DNA of 55,479 bases, taken from assembly GCA_905202055.1 (NCBI GenBank), contig CAJKQK010000008.1:1-55479 (forward strand). The letters run 5' to 3'. A program made the translations under genes and the position numbers. Below are positions 9,343 through 17,951 of this stretch, one piece after another; the first letter of the stretch is position 1, and each line of letters starts with the position of its first letter. The DNA comes from an uncultured Oxalobacter sp. GTDB lineage: Bacteria > Pseudomonadota > Gammaproteobacteria > Burkholderiales > Burkholderiaceae_D. The notes beneath the pieces were generated by a model. It was not told where the DNA came from and made no database searches. It saw nothing but the letters and a program-made list of their open reading frames with translations.

Positions 9343-10293
9343 ATGTCGGTTCCGGAACACACACATGAAGCAAAAACACCGGTTGCAATGAGCTGGTGGA
9401 ATTCTTGCCTCCATTATTCAAAAAAACACTGGTTTTATGCGGCTTTTCTGGCCGTGTCGTCTTTGACGATTCTGATCCTGTTTACGCAAAGTCTGTTTGA
9501 TGTCGCCAGTAACGGTGTCAGTCTGGCGATGCAATATGCTTTCATCGGCGGTTTGGGCGGTTTTGCCGGAACGGCTCTGGGTGCGGTTCCGGCGCTTGTC
9601 GTTCGCAAGCTTCCTACAAAAATTGAAGATACGATGCTGGGTTTTGCAGCCGGGATGATGATGGCGGCCAGCGCGTTTTCGCTTCTTTTACCCGGTCTGG
9701 CGGCCGGAACCGAAATGACTTCAAGCAAGATGTTCGGTGCCGGTGTAGTCGTTTTCGGCATGGCCTGCGGCGTCATCCTGATGTTGTCGCTGGACAAGTT
9801 CACGCCCCATGAACATGAAACGATCGGTTCTTTCGGACCCGGTAACGAGCGTTTCAACAAAGTCTGGCTTTTCGTTTTCGCCATTTCACTGCATAACCTG
9901 CCGGAAGGTATGGCGATCGGTGTCGGTTTTTCCCATGCGGACATGGCGATCGGTTTGCCGCTGACGATCGCCATCATTTTGCAGGATATCCCTGAGGGGC
10001 TGGCCGTGGCGCTCGCCTTGCGAAGTGCCGGTGTCAGTCGTTTGCGGGCTGTATTGATCGCCGCGGCGAGCGGTCTTTTCGAACCTTTTGGAGCCTTGCT
10101 CGGGGTCAGCCTTTCCAGCGGGATGGCCTTGTCCTATCCGATCGGCCTCGGTTTCGCGGCCGGGGCCATGCTCTTTGTCGTTTCCCATGAGGTGATTCCG
10201 GAAACGCACCGGAACGGTCACCAGACCCCGGCAACCGTCGGCCTGATGGTCGGATTTGCCCTGATGATGGTTCTCGATACGACACTTGGCTGA
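9343..10293 (+). CDS. ZIP-family divalent metal transporter
   Basis: A 316-residue inner-membrane metal carrier of the ZIP (GufA-like) family, which typically moves zinc or related divalent cations into the cytoplasm. About eight membrane segments are visible. The metal-site signatures are HNLPEGMAIG (TM4, near residue 184) and QDIPEGLAVA (TM5, near 216), the paired H-N/D-x-P-E-G motifs that line the transport site. The N-terminus is His-containing and cytoplasmic-looking. AGGA lies only three bases before ATG 9343, so the true start may differ slightly. It is a single-gene unit; the upstream inverted repeat (9227-9288) could carry metal control, which is inference. Confidence 0.9.
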   Translation: MSVPEHTHEAKTPVAMSWWNSCLHYSKKHWFYAAFLAVSSLTILILFTQSLFDVASNGVSLAMQYAFIGGLGGFAGTALGAVPALVVRKLPTKIEDTMLGFAAGMMMAASAFSLLLPGLAAGTEMTSSKMFGAGVVVFGMACGVILMLSLDKFTPHEHETIGSFGPGNERFNKVWLFVFAISLHNLPEGMAIGVGFSHADMAIGLPLTIAIILQDIPEGLAVALALRSAGVSRLRAVLIAAASGLFEPFGALLGVSLSSGMALSYPIGLGFAAGAMLFVVSHEVIPETHRNGHQTPATVGLMVGFALMMVLDTTLG

Positions 10294-10399
10294 AATTTCA
10301 TTTGCCTAATTCCGGTTTTTTCAACAAACTGTCATTTTGTACCACCATAATCGTCCGGTTTCAAATTTGTTTATTCGCGCATGGTAGGGGAATGTTTTA

Positions 10400-11854
10400 A
10401 TGTTTGCTGCGATAGATCTTGGCTCAAACAGTTTTCGTTTGCATATCGGTGAATATGTAAACGGAAGTATTTGCGTCATCAAAAGCGCACGTGAGCCGAA
10501 CCGGCTCGCTGCGGGACTGAACAAGAAGAACGTTCTTTCCGGCGAGGCCTTCCAGAAAGGGCTGGACGCCCTGAAGCGTCTGCGGGAAATTCTCGATGCC
10601 TATCCCTTGTCGGACGTGAAAGTCGTCGCGACCAATACCCTTCGTATTGCCACCAATGCTTCGGAATTTCTGCATGATGCCGAAAAAGTGATCGGGTATC
10701 CCATTGAAGTCATCTCCGGTGAGGAAGAGGCACGCCTGATTTATCTCGGTGTGGCGAACGTTCTGGCAAGGCCTGAAGAAAGACGGCTTGTCATCGATAT
10801 CGGCGGCGGTTCGACGGAGATGATTTACGGAAAAGGACAGGAAATCGTCAGGGCTGAATCATTCAGCGTCGGTACCGTCCGGCAGAGCCTTGCATTTTTT
10901 CATGATGGCATCATCGACGAAGCGTCTTTCGAAGCGGCGATTCTCTCAGCCAGAAGCCAGTTCGAGGATGCAGTCGATTATTACCGTTCCTGTGGCTGGA
11001 CAGAAGTGTACGGTTCATCCGGCACGATTCGTGCCACGGCTGAAATTCTGGCGATGAACGGTATCGGCGACGGGCGGATGACACTGGAAAATCTCGAACT
11101 TCTGAAAAAGAAAATGATCGAAGCCGGTCATATCAATAAAGCCGGGCTTGACGGGATCAAGACAGAACGGGCTTCCTCGATTCTGGGCGGCCTGACGATT
11201 CTGATCGTGTTGGTGAAGGATTTCGGTATCGACGTGATCAAGCCAATCGAGGCTGGCCTGCGAATGGGGATCATGTGGGATATCTATCTCAAGGAAACCC
11301 AGAAAGACCGCCGTGAAGAAGCGATCCGGGATATGCTCCGCCGCTACGGCGTGGATGAACAGCGCGCCATTCGGGTGGCTGATTATGCGCTGGCAATTTA
11401 CAAGCAGCTGGGGCCAGAAGCCGACAAGTTTCTGAAGCAGTTGTACTGGAGCGCCCTGTTGCATGAGATCGGCATTTTCGTTTCTCCGACGAATTATCAC
11501 AAGCACGGTGCTTACCTGATCGAAAACGCGGACATGGCCGGTTTCACCTCCCGGGAACAAAAGCAGATGAGCAAGCTCGTGCTGGGGCAAAAAGGCAATC
11601 TCAGGAAACTGAATGGGGTGTTGACCAATCCCGACGCAGTAAAGGCGGTCGTCGCCTTGAGGCTGGCGGTCATGCTTCAGCATGCCAGGGTCAACTTCAA
11701 GGCGGACAAACTGAAAGTCAAGGTCAAGAACCGTATCGACATGACCGTGCCGAAGGACTGGCTGGACAAGTATCCCACTCTGCTTTACTGGCTGGAAAAA
11801 GAGTGCGAGTGGTGGGAAGACGTCGGCATTACGCTGACCATCCGATCGGTCTGA
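10400..11854 (+). CDS. ppx: Exopolyphosphatase, Ppx/GppA family
   Basis: A 484-residue cytoplasmic phosphatase that removes terminal phosphates from polyphosphate; the family also includes pppGpp hydrolases. It begins FAAIDLGSNSFRLHIGEY, the phosphate-1 motif of the ASKHA fold. GEEEARLIYLG near residue 110 contains the catalytic glutamate, IDIGGGSTEM near 135 is the phosphate-2 motif, and SSGTIRA lies near 208. A C-terminal HD-like helical domain (about 310-484) with LHEIGIFV follows. Its pairing with ppk 2 kb downstream on the other strand favours polyphosphate as substrate, though guanosine pentaphosphatase activity cannot be excluded. It converges on the SulP gene with a 10-base gap. Confidence 0.92.
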   Translation: MFAAIDLGSNSFRLHIGEYVNGSICVIKSAREPNRLAAGLNKKNVLSGEAFQKGLDALKRLREILDAYPLSDVKVVATNTLRIATNASEFLHDAEKVIGYPIEVISGEEEARLIYLGVANVLARPEERRLVIDIGGGSTEMIYGKGQEIVRAESFSVGTVRQSLAFFHDGIIDEASFEAAILSARSQFEDAVDYYRSCGWTEVYGSSGTIRATAEILAMNGIGDGRMTLENLELLKKKMIEAGHINKAGLDGIKTERASSILGGLTILIVLVKDFGIDVIKPIEAGLRMGIMWDIYLKETQKDRREEAIRDMLRRYGVDEQRAIRVADYALAIYKQLGPEADKFLKQLYWSALLHEIGIFVSPTNYHKHGAYLIENADMAGFTSREQKQMSKLVLGQKGNLRKLNGVLTNPDAVKAVVALRLAVMLQHARVNFKADKLKVKVKNRIDMTVPKDWLDKYPTLLYWLEKECEWWEDVGITLTIRSV

Positions 11855-11864
11855 TTTTTCCGGA

Positions 11865-13619
11865 TTACTGGAAAGCCACTTCGCCAGCCCTGTTCGGGTT
11901 TTCCTTGATACGGGCCAGTCTCACGGCCCGTTCCACGCTCAGTCGGGAAAGCGATACTTCCGGATGTTCTTCGGAGAGGGCAGAGAGCAGGACGTCATGC
12001 ACGGGTGGTTTCAATCGGGCAAGAATGAGTTTTTTGCTTTCCTTTTTCATGTTCTCAAAGAAATCCCTTAATGCCTCGACGGTGGTCGCGTCCAGATCGG
12101 GAGTCTGTTCAAGACTCAGAATAACGGTATGGATCGGCAGTTTGGAGGTTGAAATGATATCCCTGACCTGTACCAGGATACGGTCTGAATTGGCGAAGAA
12201 CATGGCCTGATCCGGCCTGACGATCAGGATGCCCGAAACGGGCTGGGCTTCAGGAAAAGCGGCCAGACTGACGAAGTCGTGACTTTGCCCGAGCCGTCCC
12301 AGAACGGAAACGGTGGACTTCGAGTTCTGGCGCAGCATGATCAGGAGGCTGATCGCAATCGCGATCATCAGGCCTTGCAATACGCCGAGAACCAGTACCG
12401 CCAGAACGGACAGGACGATCAGTGCGCGGTCGATTTTCCAGGTGAAATAGAGCCTGAAGCTCGACAGGCTCAAAGTCGTTGCCATCGTGAAGATGACGAT
12501 GGCAGCCAGCACGGGCTGGGGTATCCATTCAATATAGGGGAGTACCGTCAGGATGATCAGAAAGGTGATGACCATGGCGGCGATACCCGCGATACGCGTG
12601 CGTGCGCCATAGGCTTCATTGGCAGCTGTGGCGGAATAACCGGCACCGACCGGCATTCCCTGAAAAAGGCCGGAAACGATGTTTGAAATCCCGAGTGCGA
12701 ACAGGTCACGGTTTGGATAAATCGTGTCGTGGTGTTTGATGGCAAAACTCCGGATCGACCCATATGATTCTGCGTACAGGATGAATACCAGCGCAACACC
12801 GATTTCAAACAACTGGACCCAGTCGGAATAGGGAAGGTCCGGAATCGTCGGATTGTTGAGGTTGAGCTGGATCAGGCCAACGTTAGGGATATCCATTGAA
12901 GGCAGGTCGAACCATTTGCTGGCGATGATGCCGAGAATGATGACCAGTGTGCCGCTCGGAAAATTCTTGTATTTCCCGTTTTTTATCCGGCGCAGCCATT
13001 CTCCCAGTGACAGAAAGATCAGGGCCAGCATGGTCGTGACGAGACAGCCGATGTTCCAGAGATTGGCCTGCTTGAGGATATCGACCAGGAAAGCGAAGAG
13101 GTTGCTTTTGTAGGAATGGATATTCAAAACGGTCGTCAGCTGCTTGATGATAATGACGATAGCCAGACCGAAGGTGAAACCGCGCAAAACCGGTTTGGCG
13201 ATGAAATCGGTGACGTTGCCCATGCGGGTAAGCGCGGCAATGATGAAAATCAGGCCGGTCATGGCGACAAGGCCAGAGGCAAGCATCAGCCGGTAACCGG
13301 GGTTGTCACCCCCCAGCGACAGGGTCGCTGCGGCCAGAACGACGGCGGACGATGACGTGGGCGAAACGAGAGCAAAGCGGCTGGAACCCAGAATGCCGTA
13401 ACAGAGCAGGCCGGCAAACAGTCCGATGATACCGGCCTGTGCCGGCAGGTTGCCGATGCTTGAATACGCAAGTGCCTGTGGCAAGAGCAGTCCTGCAATG
13501 GACAGGCCTGCAATGATATCCTGCCAGTTCAGAAAACCGACATATTTGCTTTTCAGTTTTTCGATATCGTCTATCTGCAGATTCATATAAGGTTTCGACC
13601 GCTTCTTGTTGTCATGCAC
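11865..13619 (-). CDS. SulP-family anion transporter with STAS domain
   Basis: A 584-residue SLC26/SulP inner-membrane transporter for sulfate, bicarbonate or another anion. The membrane domain spans about residues 30-430, with the family's first-helix motif LLLPQALAYSSIGNLPAQ near 45-62 and the conserved SPTSSSAV stretch near 104. A C-terminal cytoplasmic STAS domain (about 450-560) contains SLEQTPDLDATTVEAL, the anti-sigma-antagonist-like loop. The substrate cannot be told from sequence. The GTG at 13619 gives the longest form; an ATG at 13586 (MNLQIDD) is an equally possible start, and neither has a strong ribosome-binding site. It lies downstream of ppk on the same strand but about 190 bases away. 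Confidence 0.9.
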   Translation of the reverse strand: MHDNKKRSKPYMNLQIDDIEKLKSKYVGFLNWQDIIAGLSIAGLLLPQALAYSSIGNLPAQAGIIGLFAGLLCYGILGSSRFALVSPTSSSAVVLAAATLSLGGDNPGYRLMLASGLVAMTGLIFIIAALTRMGNVTDFIAKPVLRGFTFGLAIVIIIKQLTTVLNIHSYKSNLFAFLVDILKQANLWNIGCLVTTMLALIFLSLGEWLRRIKNGKYKNFPSGTLVIILGIIASKWFDLPSMDIPNVGLIQLNLNNPTIPDLPYSDWVQLFEIGVALVFILYAESYGSIRSFAIKHHDTIYPNRDLFALGISNIVSGLFQGMPVGAGYSATAANEAYGARTRIAGIAAMVITFLIILTVLPYIEWIPQPVLAAIVIFTMATTLSLSSFRLYFTWKIDRALIVLSVLAVLVLGVLQGLMIAIAISLLIMLRQNSKSTVSVLGRLGQSHDFVSLAAFPEAQPVSGILIVRPDQAMFFANSDRILVQVRDIISTSKLPIHTVILSLEQTPDLDATTVEALRDFFENMKKESKKLILARLKPPVHDVLLSALSEEHPEVSLSRLSVERAVRLARIKENPNRAGEVAFQ

Positions 13620-13722
13620 GTCAATTGAATTCAGACAGGTTTACCGCCTGTTGTAAACATCAATCATGGCAAGTAATCGGCAAACAACGGTATTGTATAC
13701 AGAATTGAGTGCCCGGTATTGG

Positions 13723-13741
13723 GTATCCTTAAAAAGGATAC
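13723..13741. repeat. Perfect hairpin between ppk and the SulP gene
   Basis: GTATCCTT, loop AAA, AAGGATAC. Flanking CCGG blocks on each side (13713-13716 and 13743-13746) extend the symmetry with an internal bulge. No T-run follows on the minus strand, so it is a poor intrinsic terminator for ppk; it could be a repetitive palindrome or an mRNA-stabilising end. Confidence 0.5.
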
Positions 13742-13810
13742 AACCGGGTCGCTTCAGGCAGTGAATAATGCTGCGAATGGAAGGGCCTGTTTCTGCCGGA
13801 CATCAATGAA

Positions 13811-16159
13811 TCAGGCATTTTCGGTGTCAACGGCTTTCTCTGCCATTGCTTCAGATTGACTTTCAGGCAGAACTTCAGATGGGGGCGCTTGTACTTCTTC
13901 GTGCGTGTTTTCGGCTGCTGTTCCGGTTGGCGGGATCTCGACAAGTGTCATTTCCGACGTTGCTTCAGCAGGCTGGGGAGTATCGTCAAGCATATCGATA
14001 GAGGACGAAAGGGATTTTGGAGCCGGTTTCACGTCTTCAATCAATTCCTTCTGCAATGCCGCATCGTAGGTTTTCGCAAGGCATTGCTGGGCACCGAATG
14101 CCACCTGTTTTTTGCGAAGCTTGCGCCGTTTATAGGTTCCGTTCGGCTGGAGTTCCCATGAATTCGTATTGTCTTTCAGATAGTATTTGAGGCCCTCGTC
14201 AATGACCCTCTTTTTCAGCGCAGGATCAAGGACAGGACAGGCGACTTCGATCCGCCTGAACAAATTGCGTGCCATCCAGTCCGCACTTGAAATGTACAGA
14301 TCGTGTTTCAGGTCGTTCCTGAAATAGTAGATACGTTCGTGTTCGAGGAAACGGCCGATGATGGAACGGACACGGATATTTTCCGACAGACCGGGGACGC
14401 CAGGGCGCAAGGCGCAGGCACCCCGCACGATCAGCTCGATTTTGACGCCTGAGGCAGATGCCAGGTAGAGTGCACGGATAACGGATTCGTCGATCAGTGA
14501 ATTCATTTTCGCGACGATTCTTGCAGGACGGCCTGCCCGGGCAATACGGATTTCATTCAGAATGGCACGGATCAGATTCCTGTGCAGGGTAAACGGAGCG
14601 AGCCATAAATGTTCCAGTTTTTTCGGTTTCGTCAGGCTCGTCAAATGCATGAAGACTTCACTGACCTCATTGGTAATCTGCGGATGGGCGGTGAGTATGC
14701 CGAAATCGGTATAGATTTTGGTTGTGGCCGGATGGTAATTGCCTGTACCGAGGTGAGCGTAATTCCGGAATGCGCCGTTTTCACGACGGATGACCAGCGC
14801 CAGCTTGGCGTGTGTTTTCAGGCCCATCACACCGTAAACCACCTGGGCACCAGCCTGTTCAAGCTGTTGCGCCCAGTCGATATTCTGTTCTTCGTCGAAG
14901 CGGGCTTTCAGCTCGACGATGACGACGACTTCCTTGCCTTTGTTGGCGGCATCGATTAGCGCTTCCATCAGAGCCGAGCGCATGCCTGCGCGGTAGATCG
15001 TCTGTTTGATGACGACGACGTCGGGATCTTCTGCCGCCGCACGGATGAAATCGACGACGGTCTGGAATGACTGGAAAGGATGGTGGAGCAGGATATCCTT
15101 TTTCTTCAGGATGTCGAAAAGACATACGTCGTTTTGCGCGTCAGGGGCGATTGAAGCCTGATATGGCGGAAAATACATCGACGGCGTTTTGACGAAATTG
15201 AAGATTTCGGAGAGACGTACCATATTGACCGGGCCATTGACACGGTACATGTGGTTCTCATCCAGATTGAATTCATTCAACAGGAATCTGGCCAGATCGT
15301 CAGGGCAGTTTTTGGCGATTTCAAGCCGGACGGCTGATCCGAAATGACGGTTTTGAAGGCTGACCTGCAGGGCTTCACGCAGATTCTTGACTTCTTCTTC
15401 ATCAACCCATAAATCACTGTCACGGGTAACGCGGAATTGTGAGTAGGCGATCACTTCGCGTTCAGGGAAGAGGTCGGAAATATGGGCATGGATGATCGAG
15501 GTCAGCAGGCAGAATGTAAATCCTCCTTCTGACAATTCATCAGGTAATTTAATGACTCGCGGCAGAACACGGGGTGCCTTGACGATGGCAATGGCACTTC
15601 CCCGTCCGAAGGCGTCCTTGCCTGCAAGGGAAATGATGAAATTCAGACTTTTGTTGGCGACTTGCGGGAAAGGATGCGCCGGGTCCAGAACAATGGGTGT
15701 CAACAGCGGACGGATCTGGCTTTCGAAATACGATTTGACCCATGCACGTTGCGCTTCTGTCCGGTTATTATGGCTGACGATGTGAATACCGTTTTTTGCC
15801 AGCCGGGGCAGGATCTTGCGGTTCAGGATAGCATACTGGTAATCGACCAGTGAATGGCACTGGACATTGATTTTATTCAGCAGACTGTTGGCGCTGACGG
15901 AAACAGGGCTGTCCGATGTCTGGCGTGCATGCAGGCTGGAAACACGGATCTCGAAAAACTCGTCCAGGTTACTGCTGCCGATACACAGATATCTCAATCT
16001 TTCCAGCAAGGGAAGGCTTTCGTCTTCTGCCTGCGCCACGACTCTGCGGTTGAATTCAAGCAGGGAAAGGTCACGGTTCAGGTACAGGTTCGGTTCAAGG
16101 GAACCTGTCGGCAGATTCTGAATGGGTTTTGTCACCGGGGAGGCACTTTGAGAAGGCAC
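13811..16159 (-). CDS. ppk: Polyphosphate kinase 1
   Basis: Makes inorganic polyphosphate reversibly from ATP, at the inner membrane. The 782 residues begin with the N-domain (LYLNRDLSLLEFNRRV), then the head domain and two PLD-like catalytic domains. H450 in GLKTHAKL and H469 in NYAHLGTGNYH keep the 19-residue spacing of the two essential histidines of E. coli Ppk (435 and 454); the former is the phosphorylated one. Start is GTG at 16159, with AGGA six bases upstream. The protein is some 90 residues longer than E. coli Ppk (688) because of an acidic Pro/Glu/Ala-rich tail (about 695-782) with no recognisable domain. It works with ppx at 10400. Confidence 0.95.
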   Translation of the reverse strand: MPSQSASPVTKPIQNLPTGSLEPNLYLNRDLSLLEFNRRVVAQAEDESLPLLERLRYLCIGSSNLDEFFEIRVSSLHARQTSDSPVSVSANSLLNKINVQCHSLVDYQYAILNRKILPRLAKNGIHIVSHNNRTEAQRAWVKSYFESQIRPLLTPIVLDPAHPFPQVANKSLNFIISLAGKDAFGRGSAIAIVKAPRVLPRVIKLPDELSEGGFTFCLLTSIIHAHISDLFPEREVIAYSQFRVTRDSDLWVDEEEVKNLREALQVSLQNRHFGSAVRLEIAKNCPDDLARFLLNEFNLDENHMYRVNGPVNMVRLSEIFNFVKTPSMYFPPYQASIAPDAQNDVCLFDILKKKDILLHHPFQSFQTVVDFIRAAAEDPDVVVIKQTIYRAGMRSALMEALIDAANKGKEVVVIVELKARFDEEQNIDWAQQLEQAGAQVVYGVMGLKTHAKLALVIRRENGAFRNYAHLGTGNYHPATTKIYTDFGILTAHPQITNEVSEVFMHLTSLTKPKKLEHLWLAPFTLHRNLIRAILNEIRIARAGRPARIVAKMNSLIDESVIRALYLASASGVKIELIVRGACALRPGVPGLSENIRVRSIIGRFLEHERIYYFRNDLKHDLYISSADWMARNLFRRIEVACPVLDPALKKRVIDEGLKYYLKDNTNSWELQPNGTYKRRKLRKKQVAFGAQQCLAKTYDAALQKELIEDVKPAPKSLSSSIDMLDDTPQPAEATSEMTLVEIPPTGTAAENTHEEVQAPPSEVLPESQSEAMAEKAVDTENA

Positions 16160-16303
16160 GGATTATCCTGATTTTGGTCGCTATTGTTTTATGATAACAA
16201 AAAAAAATGACGGAATTATGACGAAAGTCGGTTTGATGAGCATGAAGTGGAGTACTGAATCATCCGATTTTCCCGAAAGCCGCGATTGAATGCTTTGTTC
16301 AAT

Positions 16304-16330
16304 AAAAAAGCATCTGCATGAAACAGATGC
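16304..16330 (-). terminator. Intrinsic terminator of the small heat-shock gene
   Basis: Stem GCATCTG (16310-16316) and CAGATGC (16324-16330) with a 7-base loop, followed on the minus strand by a T-run (16304-16309). It lies 30 bases past the stop of the Hsp20 gene. Confidence 0.7.
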
Positions 16331-16359
16331 CATCAATGGAGGAAAAGAAAAAGAAAGGA

Positions 16360-16809
16360 TTAATTCACTGTCACCCGGGTCTTGGTCGAGCCCGGTTTTT
16401 TTGGCAGTTTCAATTCCAGCACGCCATCTTTATAGGTGGCCTCGGCTTTGGACTCATCCACTTCCTGTGCCAATGCAAAGCTTCGCGATTGCATGCCGTA
16501 ATAGCGTTCGTTACGTACGGTCTTGCCGTTTTCCTGCTGCATTTCTTCTTTCTTCAGCTCGTATTCGATTGTGACGAAATTGCCTTCAACCGTTACCTTG
16601 ATATCGTCTTTGGCTACTCCCGGGGCATCGGCTTTGACGACATAAGCGTCGTCGGTTTCGGAAACATCGATTTTGATTCGTGGTTCCGGTTCCCAGCTGC
16701 TCCAGGGAGCGGACAAGCGGAAGTTATTGAAAAAATCATCCATATTTCGCATGGGTTCAAAGCGTGAAATTTCATTGAATGGATGGATATTTGAAAGATT
16801 GTTTGCCAT
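16360..16809 (-). CDS. Small heat-shock protein, Hsp20/alpha-crystallin family
   Basis: A 149-residue cytoplasmic holdase that binds unfolding proteins in large oligomers. A short N-terminal arm (MANNLSNIHPFNEISRF) precedes the alpha-crystallin domain (about 45-140), with IDVSETDDAYVVKADAPGV and the closing beta-strand motif GVLELKLPKK. A short VTVN end follows instead of a clear IxI tail. ATG 16809 was chosen because AGGAG lies about five bases before it; a longer reading from 16842 would place the ribosome-binding site inside the gene. Upstream, CTTGAA on the minus strand (16858-16863) resembles a heat-shock sigma factor -35 box, but the matching -10 is weak. Confidence 0.93.
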   Translation of the reverse strand: MANNLSNIHPFNEISRFEPMRNMDDFFNNFRLSAPWSSWEPEPRIKIDVSETDDAYVVKADAPGVAKDDIKVTVEGNFVTIEYELKKEEMQQENGKTVRNERYYGMQSRSFALAQEVDESKAEATYKDGVLELKLPKKPGSTKTRVTVN

Positions 16810-16974
16810 GGGTATCTCCTGACTTTGTGGCCTGTCACGCACTGGAAGATCAATTCATTCAAGGGCGTACTCCTTTACTTAAAAGATAACGCGTCTGTTT
16901 TCATGGTTTTTGACAGTACGCAAAAATACAAATGTGAAAAAGCAAAAGAAAACGACTGTTTTTTGAAAAAAACA

Positions 16975-17873
16975 GGGACAAAGTTATTGCTGTTTTTTAT
17001 TTTGATGTTTAATATTGGGGACATAGTTATAAAAAAGCAGCTTGTTTCATTCATCGGGAGACATTTATGGCACGTGCAGCCCGGCTGGTTTTGCCTGGAC
17101 AGCCTCATCATGTATATCAGCAGGGAAATAACAGGCAGACCGTATTTTCCGACAGGGAAGATTTCGATACATTTTTGAATCGGGTGAAAGAAGCGTCACG
17201 ACAGTTCAGGGTCGATATTCATGCCTATGCCCTTTTGCACAATGCATTTCACCTGCTGGCCACGCCGTCGGATGAAATAGGGCTGGCACGCATGATGCAA
17301 TGGGTCGGACGATATTACGTGCCTTATTTCAACAAGAAATACAAACGGTCGGGGACGCTTTGGGAAGGTCGTTTCAGGACTTCTGTCGTCGATGCGGAAA
17401 ATTGTCTGCTCGAATGCAGCCGGTTTATCGAACGCAAACCAGTGCTCGATGGGCTGGTTGGCAGGCCGGAAGAATATGAATGGTCAAGCTATGCCCATCA
17501 TATTGGCGTCAAACCTGATCCGGTCATCCGCGATCATGCCGTTTACTGGAATCTCGGGAATACACCATTTGCGAGGGAGCTCGCCTACCAGGATTTTTTC
17601 AATCGTATTGACCATTGGGAAAGCGAAAAACTGGAGCGGATTCTCATGTCGGGATGGCCGTTCGGATCGGAAGACTTCAAAGAACGGCTTGAAATTCAAA
17701 CCGAACGTCAATTCAGAATGGGAAAACGCGGCCGACCGCGAAAAAAATAATCAGAATACCTGTGATTTTCTCGCAATATTTCATTAACGTATTGTTATTT
17801 AATTATATTTACTATGTCCCTATTATCAATTAATATTTTTAAGCTTATGAGTTAAATAACTCTGACCCCTTTT
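16975..17873 (+). mobile_element. RAYT transposase gene with flanking palindromic boxes
   Basis: The transposase gene is bracketed by related boxes: GGGACAAAGTTATT (16975-16988) and GGGGACATAGTTAT (17017-17030) upstream, the inverted ACTATGTCCCTA (17811-17822) downstream, and AATAACTCTGACCCCTTTT (17855-17873), whose reverse complement is a sister form (GGGGTCAGAGTTATT). GGGACATAGT is perfectly inverted across the gene. This fits a RAYT and its cognate REP-like sequences. The exact ends are my estimate. Confidence 0.6.
17067..17750 (+). CDS. REP-associated tyrosine transposase-like protein (Y1_Tnp/RAYT)
   Basis: A 227-residue relative of IS200/IS605 transposases of the REP-associated (COG1943) type. 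N-terminal LPGQPHHVYQQGNNRQTVF, then HAYALLHNAFHLLATP (52-67), the tyrosine-rich helix MQWVGRYYVPYFNKKY, and TLWEGRFR are family marks. The HUH motif, normally N-H-x-H, reads N59-A60-F61-H62: the first metal-binding histidine is replaced by alanine, so strand-cleavage activity is doubtful, although a tyrosine candidate remains. The C-terminus is basic (KRGRPRKK), probably DNA-binding. Start ATG 17067 has GGGAG at about six bases. Flanking GGGACATAGT boxes support a RAYT/REP unit. It stands alone between hsp20 and gltB. Confidence 0.85.
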   Translation: MARAARLVLPGQPHHVYQQGNNRQTVFSDREDFDTFLNRVKEASRQFRVDIHAYALLHNAFHLLATPSDEIGLARMMQWVGRYYVPYFNKKYKRSGTLWEGRFRTSVVDAENCLLECSRFIERKPVLDGLVGRPEEYEWSSYAHHIGVKPDPVIRDHAVYWNLGNTPFARELAYQDFFNRIDHWESEKLERILMSGWPFGSEDFKERLEIQTERQFRMGKRGRPRKK

Positions 17874-17951
17874 ATTTTTGTTGTCATGCTAGAAAAAGCG
17901 GTTTATTCTTTTTGTACGATTTAATGAAAAATATTGCAAAAAGAGGTCATT

